Positions 44,802 through 53,216 of a stretch of DNA of 64,000 nucleotides are shown one piece after another; position 1 is the stretch's first letter, and every line of letters begins with the position of its first letter. Source of the DNA: Halobacillus karajensis (GTDB taxonomy: Bacteria; Bacillota; Bacilli; Bacillales; Halobacillaceae); the NCBI RefSeq assembly GCF_900108515.1, contig NZ_FNWW01000009.1:1-64000 (forward strand), read 5' to 3'. The notes under the pieces are model-generated. The model was not told the DNA's origin. It saw only the letters and a list, made by a program, of their open reading frames with translations, and searched no databases. The position numbers were made by a program, and so were the translations under genes.

Positions 44802-46358
44802 TTAATAGTTTTGCCAAGCTCGTTCATATTTTTGAATTAAATGAGGATCTATTAATGTATTTGGTTTTAATGGGATCGCTTGGCCATCCTTGTTCAAGAT
44901 TTCCCCATCTTCATCTTTTCCAAACACCGTCATGGATTGAAAGACTTCTTCTGTAAGAAACTTCGTATCTACTGAAAAGCGAACCTCCTCAATATCAATA
45001 GGCTTCCGGCTCGCCATTACAAACCCCCAATTGCCAAAACTAGGTACATCCACATGAAAGTTTTCTGTATGAAGCCCTGTAGAAGCAATCGTCTTATCAA
45101 TTGTCCAATAAACATCTGTTGCAAATAACGGACTTGTTGCCTGAACCATCGTTGCTCCACCAGGAGATAAGTGGTTTCTTACTAGTGAATAAAATTCTTT
45201 TGTGTACAACTTGTTCAGACTTTCATTATTTGGATCAGGCAGATCTATAATAATCACATCATAAAACTCATCCGATTTTTCCAGAAACTCAAAAGCATCT
45301 TGATTTAATACATCCACTCGAGGATCATCAAGGGCTCCCTTGTTTATTTGCAGCAAATGGTAATTGCTCCTGGCGAGATCTGTGACGGCAGGATCAAGAT
45401 CCACAAGAGTGATTTCCTTAATCTCTTTATACTTAAGCAATTCATTGGCAGCTATTCCATCTCCTCCACCCAGAACAAGGACTTTATCCTTATTCTCTGC
45501 AAAAGCAACAGGCGGGTGGACAAGGGTTTCATGGTATCGATGTTCATCTGTTGAACTAAACTGTAAGGATCCATTTAAAAATAGGCGAGTGTCCCCCTGT
45601 TCCTTGGTAAGCACTATTCTTTGGTAAGCACTTTCTTCCATATGAATAATAGGGTCTTTATACAGCTTCTGTTCAAAAGAAAAAGCCATCTCTTCCCCGA
45701 AAAACAATCCCGCTATAAGAAGAACGCCTATCACAATGGCACCTGTTAAATGAATCGATAAGGTCTTTATTTCGGACCGAAATAAATATAAGACGGTAAC
45801 GGCAACAGCTAAGTTTATACATGCGACAAAGAAAGCACTCTTCACCATCCCCATCTGGGGTCTTAAATAGAAAGCAAATAACAAACCACCGATTAATCCA
45901 CCCGCGTAATCCGAAAAAAGCACCCGAGCTGTACTACGATTTAACTCTTCCCCGATTTCATTGGCTTTTCTAATTAATATGGGCAGTTCTAATCCTGTCA
46001 GTGCACCTATGGTGAATGTCACCAGGTATAGAAATAAGGCATCTGTGCCAGAAGGAGCGAAAGCGGTCATTCCAAACATTGTAAAACTGGAAAAACCACC
46101 AATTAATGCCACCATGAATTCAATCCAAATAAAAGTGACAATTAGTTGTTTCATCACTCGTTCACTTATACTTGCCCCAATACCCATTCCCGTTAGAAAA
46201 AGGCTGATGGTCAACGTGTACTGCTTTACCCCATCGCCTAATATATAGGAACCCAGTGCACCGAATAACACCTCAAAAATAATCCCACATATGGAAACAA
46301 TGCCAGATGCCCAGTATATAAAATGACTTTTTCTAAAATTTGCTTCCACTTTGTTCAC
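44802..46358 (-). CDS. Membrane-anchored spermidine synthase-like aminopropyltransferase
   Basis: 518 residues. The first 215 or so form about seven membrane helices (YWASGIVSICGIIFEVLFGALGS and on). The C-terminal half is a spermidine synthase domain: YQRIVL, LFLNGSLQFSSTDEHRYHE gate region, AdoMet site VLVLGGGDGIAANEL, VDLDP, and catalytic IIIDLPDPNN. It should transfer an aminopropyl group from decarboxylated AdoMet to an amine, perhaps at the membrane. It is the last gene of a PspA/DUF4178/DUF4247/DUF350 operon, 72 bases after DUF350, with a hairpin in the gap. GTG start, poor ribosome-binding spacing. Confidence 0.88.
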   Translation of the reverse strand: MNKVEANFRKSHFIYWASGIVSICGIIFEVLFGALGSYILGDGVKQYTLTISLFLTGMGIGASISERVMKQLIVTFIWIEFMVALIGGFSSFTMFGMTAFAPSGTDALFLYLVTFTIGALTGLELPILIRKANEIGEELNRSTARVLFSDYAGGLIGGLLFAFYLRPQMGMVKSAFFVACINLAVAVTVLYLFRSEIKTLSIHLTGAIVIGVLLIAGLFFGEEMAFSFEQKLYKDPIIHMEESAYQRIVLTKEQGDTRLFLNGSLQFSSTDEHRYHETLVHPPVAFAENKDKVLVLGGGDGIAANELLKYKEIKEITLVDLDPAVTDLARSNYHLLQINKGALDDPRVDVLNQDAFEFLEKSDEFYDVIIIDLPDPNNESLNKLYTKEFYSLVRNHLSPGGATMVQATSPLFATDVYWTIDKTIASTGLHTENFHVDVPSFGNWGFVMASRKPIDIEEVRFSVDTKFLTEEVFQSMTVFGKDEDGEILNKDGQAIPLKPNTLIDPHLIQKYERAWQNY

Positions 46359-46376
46359 TCACTCCACTTTTCACAA

Positions 46377-46409
46377 AAATCCACTATGAGGTCTATTCAT
46401 AGTGGATTT
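46377..46409 (-). terminator. Internal hairpin between the DUF350 and aminopropyltransferase genes
   Basis: AAATCCACTATGA pairs with TCATAGTGGATTT on the minus strand (13 bp), followed by TTGTG (five T in all with the stem end). It could reduce transcription of the last gene. Confidence 0.6.
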
Positions 46410-46429
46410 CTTGAAGATGTCTGGTGCGA

Positions 46430-46825
46430 TTACGTAATCGACGCGCCGATAACAAAAGCTAACCCGATGGATACCCCCATCGTAATAATACCAACAGCTG
46501 TATTATTTTCCTTCAGCTGTGTTTCTACAGAAAAACTGCGTGTGAATAATTCAAACAAAAGATAGGCAATCATTTGAAGAATAACACCGTAAGCTCCCCA
46601 AATTAGTGTATCCCATACGGTAAAACTGTGATAGATGGCAAATGATAGCACAATACAAATCCCTATAACCTTACCTGCAATAGACATGGCAACTGCTTGA
46701 TTTCCCTGCTTTACTTCTTCCCAATCCTTGTACTGCCTAGTTAACCATTCAAAGATCACCAGTCCGATGACAACAATGATAATAGCCATGACAAAATAAC
46801 CTAGAGTAGACAAAAATGGTTCCAT
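46430..46825 (-). CDS. DUF350 family membrane protein (YjfL-like)
   Basis: 131 residues, four membrane helices (about 7-27, 45-65, 71-95, 108-130). The two halves are similar, with the DUF350 signature DWEEVKQGNQAVAMSIAGKVIGI and the repeat KENNTAVGIITMGVSIGLAF. Function unknown; in E. coli the DUF350 protein YjfL is likewise encoded with a PspA paralogue (YjfJ) and a glutathionylspermidine-synthase-like enzyme (YjfC). AAGGAGG precedes the ATG. It is fourth in the five-gene operon. Confidence 0.88.
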   Translation of the reverse strand: MEPFLSTLGYFVMAIIIVVIGLVIFEWLTRQYKDWEEVKQGNQAVAMSIAGKVIGICIVLSFAIYHSFTVWDTLIWGAYGVILQMIAYLLFELFTRSFSVETQLKENNTAVGIITMGVSIGLAFVIGASIT

Positions 46826-46840
46826 TATTAATAACCTCCT

Positions 46841-47509
46841 TTATTTTCCTGTCCCGGGACCCCCACCACGATTGGTAGATCCTCTCATAGAACTTGTTCC
46901 TCCGGAATTATAATTCCCATACATGCCATAACCTCCATAACAATTCCCGGTTTGCTGACAGCTGGACCTTCTCCGGTCATACCAATCATTGGATCCAAGA
47001 GCCCGATTCAGCAAGGACCCTAAAAATAGTCCCTGAAAGAAGCTTGGAGAATAATTATTTCTAACAAATTCATCAGATGCTAGCTCAATGGTAATCAATC
47101 CCGCTTCTTCGTCACTCTCCTGTATAATTACAAAATGATCCGGATAGATGAGTGCCTGCTTATTTTCCTGTCTTTCACTTATCTCTTCCGGGGAGATTGC
47201 CGACGACAAAGAATCTGCGACTTCTTTCAAAGTCAACTCCTTTGTCATATAAATTCTCGATATGCCTTGATCCGATCTCACTGTATCTAATAAAGGAAAA
47301 CTTTCCTGAACCAATGATTCTATATCCTTTGCTTCAGACATTTCAATCGTATTTAATATTTCAGAGCGATCAGGCTCTGAGGGAAGTTCACCATATGTAT
47401 CTTCGGTAGCAGAGCCTGACATTCCTCTCTGGTCATTTCCACCGAATACATTGAACAATAAGAAAAAGGCAATGATTCCTACGACTATGATTCCTGCATA
47501 ATCTTTCAA
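46841..47509 (-). CDS. DUF4247 family membrane-anchored protein with Gly-rich tail
   Basis: 222 residues. One N-terminal membrane helix (about 4-21, YAGIIVVGIIAFFLLFNVFGG), a mixed alpha/beta domain (DIESLVQESFPLLDTVRSDQGISRIYMTKEL), then a low-complexity C-terminus rich in G, N, Y and S with a Cys pair (SCQQTGNCYGG). It probably faces outward, but topology is inferred. The frame opens at a GTG; GGAGG is seven bases before a TTG giving MKDYAGII, which is chosen. It is third in the operon after pspA. Confidence 0.82.
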   Translation of the reverse strand: MKDYAGIIVVGIIAFFLLFNVFGGNDQRGMSGSATEDTYGELPSEPDRSEILNTIEMSEAKDIESLVQESFPLLDTVRSDQGISRIYMTKELTLKEVADSLSSAISPEEISERQENKQALIYPDHFVIIQESDEEAGLITIELASDEFVRNNYSPSFFQGLFLGSLLNRALGSNDWYDRRRSSCQQTGNCYGGYGMYGNYNSGGTSSMRGSTNRGGGPGTGK

Positions 47510-47578
47510 AACACATCCTCCTTCCACAAAAAATAGCCGTGCCTGACTTGTGGCCAGGCACGAGACTTCGACCAGAGA

Positions 47579-48250
47579 TTACCCTTTATTCATCTTTTTC
47601 TTCAATGCTTCCAATTCACTATCTACACTATCTTTATTATTCAATTCCTCGAATTCATCATCAAGGGACCGGCTTTGGGAAGACATATCTTCACTTGTTT
47701 CGGCCTCTGCTTCATAATGCATCACTTTTTCTTCCATACGATCAAAACCTTGACGCGATTCGTCTCCTCCGATATTTGACATCGTACGATTCATCTTCGT
47801 ACGTGTTTTTGCCGATTCTGCACGTGCTTTCAATGAATCTTTTTTCAGTTTCATTTCCTGGTATTCTTTTTTCATTTCATCCAGTTTCTGGCGAAGATTG
47901 TCAGCATCCTGCTGTGCACGTTCCCAAGAAGATTTTAACTGATCTGCTTGATCCTGGTGATTTTTCTTATCCTCCAAAGCCCGGCGTGCTAAATCTTCAT
48001 TTCCTGCTTCAATCGCCTTTTCAGCTTGCTGCATACGCTTATCTACAAGAGCTTGAGAATCATCATATTTCCGTTTCAGCATTTTTTCATTGGCAATTTG
48101 TTTCGCTACTGCACTTTCCGCTTCACGAATGTCGTTTTCCATATCCCTCATAAATTGATCCAGCATCTTGACAGGATCTTCAGCTTTATCCAACATCGAA
48201 TTTAATTCGGAACCCACCACTGTCTTCACACGTTTAAAAAATTTGAACAT
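47579..48250 (-). CDS. PspA/IM30 family membrane-stress protein
   Basis: 223 residues, the ESCRT-III-like PspA fold: an amphipathic N-terminal helix (MFKFFKRVKTVVGSELNSML) and long alpha-helical coiled coil with LDQFMRDMENDIREAESAVAK. PspA proteins polymerise on damaged membranes and limit proton leakage; the B. subtilis homologue is sigma-W controlled. It is second in the operon, 15 bases after the DUF4178 gene. A 70-base gap to DUF4247 contains no terminator that I can see. Confidence 0.93.
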   Translation of the reverse strand: MFKFFKRVKTVVGSELNSMLDKAEDPVKMLDQFMRDMENDIREAESAVAKQIANEKMLKRKYDDSQALVDKRMQQAEKAIEAGNEDLARRALEDKKNHQDQADQLKSSWERAQQDADNLRQKLDEMKKEYQEMKLKKDSLKARAESAKTRTKMNRTMSNIGGDESRQGFDRMEEKVMHYEAEAETSEDMSSQSRSLDDEFEELNNKDSVDSELEALKKKMNKG

Positions 48251-48265
48251 CTTTATATTTCCTCC

Positions 48266-48778
48266 TTATTTTGAACCTGCAATAATTTTAATTTCATAAG
48301 CTTCAATATCATGACCTACACTAACTTCAACTTCACTCCCCCACGATTCGACACTTACATATGTCTCTTCATCTTCTGAAATATATTCGGCATAACGGGA
48401 AGTTCGGCCGTTAATATTTTTGCTTCTTCCTTCTCCCACCACGCGCGCTTCCCCTTCTTCATCTTTGAAAAAGGATTGGCCCTCGTATTCCAGTGTCTTA
48501 GGGAAAGGCAAAGTTACAGGTAATTTCACTGTTTCATATATGCCTAACTCTAACTCGTCATCCATTTCAGCGGCCAGCCATTTTGTTTGATTCCCCTCTA
48601 ATAACTGATAGGAAAACCATTCATACCCTCCATCCCGGTACGTAATTTTACCGACGACTTCATAATCCACAAGATCATAGGTGACAATGTCACCTACTTG
48701 GATATTCAGGGGAGTTCGCTCTGTTACTTCAGGTGTCTGTTTGTCCTTATTTGAAAACAATCTTGAAAAGAATCCCAA
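48266..48778 (-). CDS. DUF4178 domain protein
   Basis: 170 residues, soluble, acidic, beta-rich. N-terminal MGFFSRLFSNK may be amphipathic; the DUF4178 core has VGDIVTYDLVDYEVVGKITYRDGGYEW and the second half VKLPVTLPFPKTLEYEGQSFF. Function unknown, but this family regularly accompanies PspA, DUF350 and polyamine enzymes. TTG start with GGAGAGGTG about ten bases upstream. First gene of the operon, 48 bases from a sigma-W-type -10. Confidence 0.85.
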   Translation of the reverse strand: MGFFSRLFSNKDKQTPEVTERTPLNIQVGDIVTYDLVDYEVVGKITYRDGGYEWFSYQLLEGNQTKWLAAEMDDELELGIYETVKLPVTLPFPKTLEYEGQSFFKDEEGEARVVGEGRSKNINGRTSRYAEYISEDEETYVSVESWGSEVEVSVGHDIEAYEIKIIAGSK

Positions 48779-48825
48779 CTCTTCTCTTCACCTCTCCTTC
48801 AACTTTGACCCTGTGTACTTGTATG

Positions 48826-48852
48826 TACGTTTGTTACCAATCAAAGGTTTCA
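48826..48852 (-). promoter_or_regulatory. Sigma-W-type ECF promoter of the PspA/polyamine operon
   Basis: Minus strand TGAAAC (48847-48852), 17 bases, CGTA (48826-48829): full match to the sigma-W consensus. The start site would be near 48819, about 40 bases before the DUF4178 TTG. Confidence 0.8.
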
Positions 48853-49003
48853 CTTTTTCTTTTTATTTTACGTTCTATTTGAAAGAATCTCAAATCCCCC
48901 CTAAACCGTCTTTTTTTCGTTTTTTTCCCAGAGAAGATCCTTTGATTTTTCAGAAAAGCGAGTATAATCAGACATTATCTTTCTACAATTGGAGTGATAT
49001 CGC

Positions 49004-49966
49004 ATGAAGACATTAGAAAAAATAAGCCAATTCGCTGGCAGCACCTTTGCCTTATGGGTTCTTCTTTTTGCCGCATTATCTTTTTATGTTCCGGAAGGAT
49101 TCACATGGATTGCCCCATACATTGTCCCCTTATTAGGAATTATCATGTTTGGTATGGGGTTGACCCTTTCAAAAAAGGATTTTCTGGAGGTTTTTAAACG
49201 ACCGAAAGATGTTGCGATTGGAGTAGGCGCACAATTCATTCTGATGCCCCTTCTGGCCTTTCTATTAGTGACTATACTTCCTGTATCCCCTGAAGTGGCC
49301 GTCGGGGTGATCCTCGTAGGATGCTGTCCTGGAGGGACATCTTCAAATGTTATGACCTATTTATCAAAAGGAGATACAGCACTCTCTGTAGCTATTACGT
49401 CTGTATCAACTATACTTGCGCCCCTCTTTACGCCATTTTTAGTTTGGATATTTGCCAGTCAATGGCTTCCCGTTTCAGCTGGAGATCTGTTTCTTTCAAT
49501 TGTTAATGTTGTCCTTTTACCTATTATTCTTGGGGTTGGTGTGAAAACCATTTTCAAAGAAAAGGTCGAAGCAACAATCAAGGCTCTTCCCCTTATTTCT
49601 GTTATCAGCATTGTGGCTATTGTAGCGGCCGTTGTAAGTGTAAACCATACCCAAATTGCAGAGACAGGAGCCACCATCTTCGCTATTGTTGTTGTTCACA
49701 ACCTTCTTGGTTATTTGACTGGGTATGGATTAGGAAAACTCTTTAATATGGAGCCCATCAAAAAGCGCGCCGTTTCTATTGAAGTTGGTATGCAAAATTC
49801 CGGTTTAGGGGCGTCTCTAGCAGCCGTGCATTTCAGTCCACTTGCAGCTGTACCAAGTGCCATTTTCAGCGTGTGGCATAACATATCCGGACCAATCATA
49901 GCGACCATCTTTCGAAAACAGAAGGAGGTTAAGTCGACAGATCATCATTATACAAAATCCGCTTAA
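49004..49966 (+). CDS. Bile acid:sodium symporter (BASS) family transporter, YocS-like
   Basis: 320 residues with nine or ten membrane helices. BASS signatures: GMGLTLSKKDF, VGCCPGGTSSNVMTYLSKGDTALSVAITSVST (the sodium-site crossover) and IEVGMQNSGLGASLA. Sodium-coupled uptake of an organic anion is the family activity; related bacterial proteins move ketopantoate or bile acids. The substrate here is unknown. GGAGTGATATCGC precedes the ATG. Single gene facing ald. Confidence 0.88.
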   Translation: MKTLEKISQFAGSTFALWVLLFAALSFYVPEGFTWIAPYIVPLLGIIMFGMGLTLSKKDFLEVFKRPKDVAIGVGAQFILMPLLAFLLVTILPVSPEVAVGVILVGCCPGGTSSNVMTYLSKGDTALSVAITSVSTILAPLFTPFLVWIFASQWLPVSAGDLFLSIVNVVLLPIILGVGVKTIFKEKVEATIKALPLISVISIVAIVAAVVSVNHTQIAETGATIFAIVVVHNLLGYLTGYGLGKLFNMEPIKKRAVSIEVGMQNSGLGASLAAVHFSPLAAVPSAIFSVWHNISGPIIATIFRKQKEVKSTDHHYTKSA

Positions 49967-50041
49967 AACAGAACTCCTAGACAATTCCCTTATAGATGCC
50001 TGCTTATAACTTCTTTTCAGGGATGCTACAAATAGATAATG

Positions 50042-50073
50042 AAAGCGAGGGTAGATTCGTTTATCCTCGCTTT
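50042..50073. terminator. Terminator between convergent transporter and ald genes
   Basis: AAAGCGAGG pairs with CCTCGCTTT. T tracts are short on both sides. Confidence 0.65.
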
Positions 50074-50082
50074 TCCCAATCA

Positions 50083-51201
50083 TTATTTATGGAGAAATTC
50101 CTTAGCATCTGCATATTTTAAACCTTGCGCCTCAGCCACAGCTTTATAGGTTACATATCCGCCAAGTGTATTAACCCCTTTGTATAGAGCTTCGTTTTCC
50201 TGACAAGCCCTCACATACCCTTTGTTTGCTAACTGTAGAGTGTAAGGAACTGTAACATTCGTTAATCCTATTGTTGATGTTCTTGGCACAGCACCAGGCA
50301 TATTAGCTACAGCATAATGGAGCACCCCATGCTTCACATAGGTAGGATCATCATGGGTCGTAATTCGATCCGTTGTCTCGAAGATACCACCTTGATCAAT
50401 GGCCACATCAACGATAACCGATCCATCCTTCATTGATTTCACCATATCCTCCGTTACAAGGCTAGGTGCTTTGGCACCTGGAATAAGAACAGCGCCTATG
50501 ACAAGGTCGGACTCTGACAATGCTTCCTGGATATTTAATGGATTGGACATTAATGTATTAATATCCGAGCCGAAGATGTCATCAAGCTGTCGCAAGCGTT
50601 CGGGATTAACATCTATAATAGTCACATCTGCTCCAAGTCCCATTGCGATCTTAGCAGCATTCGTTCCCACAACTCCGCCGCCAATAATCGTTACGCGTCC
50701 CCGTCGGACACCTGGTATTCCCCCTAACAGGATCCCTTTCCCTCCTCTTGACTTTTCAAGGAATTGGGCACCAATCTGAGAAGACATTCTCCCTGCCACT
50801 TCACTCATCGGTGTAAGTAAGGGCAATGATCCATTAGGTAATTGCACTGTTTCATAGGCTATAGAAATAACTTTCTTATCTACAAGTGCTTTGGTTAATT
50901 CTGGCTCTGGAGCCAAGTGTAAATAAGTAAACAAAATTAATCCTTCATTAAAATAATGATATTCTTCCGGTAATGGCTCCTTTACCTTCATGACCATGTC
51001 CTGGTTCCAGGCTTCCTTGGCTGAATTTACGATAACAGCCCCAGCTTCTCTATATTGTTCATCTGTAAAGCTCGATCCTAGTCCAGCTTTAGTTTGGACA
51101 TAAACTTCATGACCTTCGGTTGTTAAACTGACAACTCCTGCCGGTGTCATTGCTATGCGATTTTCATTGTTCTTTACTTCTTTGGGTACTCCAATTTTCA
51201 C
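50083..51201 (-). CDS. ald: Alanine dehydrogenase
   Basis: 372 residues; NAD-dependent interconversion of alanine with pyruvate and ammonia. [23 protein letters not shown] holds the substrate Arg and Lys region, [13 protein letters not shown] the catalytic His, and [27 protein letters not shown] the NAD fold. In B. subtilis it supports alanine use and sporulation. GTG start with GAGGAGG upstream. Single gene. Confidence 0.97.
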   Translation of the reverse strand: MKIGVPKEVKNNENRIAMTPAGVVSLTTEGHEVYVQTKAGLGSSFTDEQYREAGAVIVNSAKEAWNQDMVMKVKEPLPEEYHYFNEGLILFTYLHLAPEPELTKALVDKKVISIAYETVQLPNGSLPLLTPMSEVAGRMSSQIGAQFLEKSRGGKGILLGGIPGVRRGRVTIIGGGVVGTNAAKIAMGLGADVTIIDVNPERLRQLDDIFGSDINTLMSNPLNIQEALSESDLVIGAVLIPGAKAPSLVTEDMVKSMKDGSVIVDVAIDQGGIFETTDRITTHDDPTYVKHGVLHYAVANMPGAVPRTSTIGLTNVTVPYTLQLANKGYVRACQENEALYKGVNTLGGYVTYKAVAEAQGLKYADAKEFLHK

Positions 51202-51286
51202 TGTTACAACCTCCTCATTCTATTGTTCATGTAACATATAGATGAATCCGTTTAGCGAAATGATTTTCTCTTTTATTTTACACTCC

Positions 51287-52045
51287 TTATCGGTGCCTAT
51301 GTATGACATCTAGGCCACCTGTTACTTCATAAATGGTTCCAGTGATCATATCAGAATCCTCTTCACAAAGAAAGGCTATCATCCTTGAAATATCTTCACC
51401 TGTTCCTGGTCTTCCGATGGGAGTCTCTTTATCCTCCATTCCTCTGCTATCCTTTATAGAGGCTTCCTTCCAATCTCCTACAATGTTCCCCGGGCAGATC
51501 ATATTTGAGGTGATTCCATATTCTGCTTCTTCATAAGCGACTGTTTTCGTAAGTGATACAAGGCCCACTTTAGCTGCTGCGAAAGCCGAACGATAAATCC
51601 ATCCTGATGCTGATTGCGCCCCCTGAAACCCATAATTAATAATTCTCCCAAAGTTCTGCTTTCTCATAAGCGGAACCGTGCGTTTAAGTAAATAGAAGAC
51701 AGCATCAAGATTCCCACGAATCATCGTATCCCACTCATCTTCTGTGTAATCCATCAGTTTTTTTCGTTTAAAAATATAAGGTCCCGCATTGTTAATTAAG
51801 TAATCGACCCTTCCAAAACGTTCCACCGTTTCTTTAACAAGACGATCTAAATCTTCCAGCACTGTTACATCAGCCTGGATTAATTGAATCCTTTCATGAT
51901 CGTTAGGAAACTCTTCAAGTAACGCAAAAGCCTTTTCCTTATCGTTCCTATACGTAACAGTTACGGAATGATTGAGATTTAATAGCTGCTCTGTCACTTT
52001 CCTCCCCAATCCTTTTGTGCCTGCTGTAATGATCGCATGTCTCAT
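51287..52045 (-). CDS. ytkK: Short-chain dehydrogenase/reductase-like protein YtkK, lacking the usual catalytic Ser and Tyr
   Basis: 252 residues, Rossmann fold. The nucleotide site reads TAGTKGLGRK (GxxxGxG form) and LINNAGPY is the structural NNAG. The catalytic YxxxK position reads FAAAK (in RSAFAAAKVGL), and 13 residues before the Phe a Gly stands where Ser is usual (NYGFQGAQ). The fold is kept, but standard SDR chemistry may be lost. GGAGGATGATAG precedes the ATG. It resembles B. subtilis YtkK, whose locus is nearby. Role unknown. Confidence 0.82.
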   Translation of the reverse strand: MRHAIITAGTKGLGRKVTEQLLNLNHSVTVTYRNDKEKAFALLEEFPNDHERIQLIQADVTVLEDLDRLVKETVERFGRVDYLINNAGPYIFKRKKLMDYTEDEWDTMIRGNLDAVFYLLKRTVPLMRKQNFGRIINYGFQGAQSASGWIYRSAFAAAKVGLVSLTKTVAYEEAEYGITSNMICPGNIVGDWKEASIKDSRGMEDKETPIGRPGTGEDISRMIAFLCEEDSDMITGTIYEVTGGLDVIHRHR

Positions 52046-52351
52046 CTATCATCCTCCTCTTACGCCTTTACTTAGGTAATGATTTACTCCCCCTTACCCT
52101 TACACTAACCCCCTTATTTAGAGGGAGAGGTTGTTTGAATTTGGTAGAGTGGTCGTATGATAGCTTTTCTAATCTTTGCAAAAGTCAGGCCTTATATTCC
52201 CATTTAATGATTCACGTATACTACAATAACTGTACTACAAATCATGAGCACGATTCACTATTGATGCTTTACACATGTATGTATAGGCTAACTAGCCTTC
52301 TCGACAAATAAATTTTGTCCTCAATAGTCCATTTCTTTATAGTTCATTAAA
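52046..52351. other. Gene-free interval
   Basis: About 300 bases between ytkK and the small ORF at 52384. I see no open frame with a ribosome-binding site, no strong hairpin and no clear promoter in it. Confidence 0.5.
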
Positions 52352-52375
52352 CCCAACAGAAAGTCTTCTGTTGGG
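52352..52375 (-). terminator. Terminator after the small basic peptide gene
   Basis: CCCAACAGAAG pairs with CTTTCTGTTGGG on the minus strand, followed by TTTAAT. It begins nine bases past the stop of the 36-codon gene. Confidence 0.7.
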
Positions 52376-52383
52376 CTTACGTA

Positions 52384-52494
52384 TTATCGCTTATCTTTAT
52401 TTTTCACACCTGACTGGTAACTTTCGTTTATAGATGACATTAGTCGCTTTTCCATATCTTTTTCTTTCTCCAATGGATTCTTTGGTTTTTTCAT
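52384..52494 (-). CDS. Small basic peptide of 36 residues, unknown
   Basis: MKKPKNPLEKEKDMEKRL begins the peptide and GVKNKDKR ends it; highly charged, net basic, probably helical, no membrane segment. A perfect GGAGGTG lies six bases before the ATG and a terminator follows at once, so a real gene is likely. The longer upstream frame has no ribosome-binding site. It is divergent from the universal stress protein gene. I do not recognise the family; a small spore or RNA-associated protein is possible but unproven. Confidence 0.65.
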   Translation of the reverse strand: MKKPKNPLEKEKDMEKRLMSSINESYQSGVKNKDKR

Positions 52495-52570
52495 AAAAAC
52501 ACCTCCTTTTATAATATTCGCAAAATTATCGAAATTATGCATGTATAGAGAGTCTATGGGCGAAGAGGAC

Positions 52571-52580
52571 ATGATATAAT
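52571..52580 (+). promoter_or_regulatory. Extended -10 element upstream of the universal stress protein gene
   Basis: TGATATAAT (TATAAT at 52575-52580) is an extended -10; no good -35 was seen. Start near 52587, then AGAGAGGGGG before the ATG. Confidence 0.55.
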
Positions 52581-52611
52581 AGAGATAACAAAAAGAGAGG
52601 GGGCATCAAGC

Positions 52612-53073
52612 ATGACTTTTGAGTACAAAGATATTGTAGTGGCTGTCGATGGGTCGGTAACGGCTGAAGTAGCATTTAATAAAGCGATCGATATCGCAAA
52701 CCGGAACGATTCAAAGTTAATTTTAGCCCACGTAGTCGATACAAGAGCTTTTGCTACAGTGGAAGCATATGACCGGTCTTTAGCCATCCGTGCCGAACAA
52801 TATGCAACAGAATTGTTAAATGACTACCAGGAAAAAGCAGAAAAAGCCGGGGTAAATCATGTGGTTGTTGACGTAGAATATGGTTCTCCTAAGGTGAAGA
52901 TTGCTAAAGATGTCGCTCCCAAATACAATGCTGATCTCATCATTTGTGGTGCCACAGGTTTAAGTGCCATGGAACGGTTCTTTATCGGTAGTGTATCCGA
53001 ACACATCACACGGTATGCCTCCTGTGATGTGCTTGTTGTCAGACCGGATAATGCAACAGAGGGGCAAAAATAG
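52612..53073 (+). CDS. Universal stress protein (UspA family)
   Basis: 153 residues, single Usp domain. It has the N-terminal VVAVDGSVTAEVAFNKA and the ATP-binding pattern GATGLSAMERFFIGSVSEHI (G-x2-G-x9-G-S). These proteins bind ATP and support survival under stress; a precise role is not known. GAGAGGGGG precedes the ATG. Single gene, closed by the hairpin at 53197. Confidence 0.92.
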   Translation: MTFEYKDIVVAVDGSVTAEVAFNKAIDIANRNDSKLILAHVVDTRAFATVEAYDRSLAIRAEQYATELLNDYQEKAEKAGVNHVVVDVEYGSPKVKIAKDVAPKYNADLIICGATGLSAMERFFIGSVSEHITRYASCDVLVVRPDNATEGQK

Positions 53074-53196
53074 AGCTAAAGTACCCTTCCCTGCTCCCCT
53101 TGACTTAGGAAGTGGAGAGAAGTTGCTGGAGCAGGGAATACTGCCTCTTCACAAAGAAATGCTCACGGAAGGCTATCCTTTACTTAATCAATAAAA

Positions 53197-53213
53197 AGCC
53201 CGGCCCCCGGGCT
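53197..53213. terminator. Terminator between convergent usp and moaB
   Basis: AGCCCGG CCC CCGGGCT with CTTTTATT on the + side and TTTTTATT on the minus side. Confidence 0.75.
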
Positions 53214-53216
53214 CTT

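Noticed and set aside
47539-48153. 204-codon + strand frame opposite pspA
   Set aside because: It is a mirror of the pspA coiled-coil gene; PspA is a clear family match and the + frame has composition typical of an antisense shadow (rich in F, L, P, H, S).
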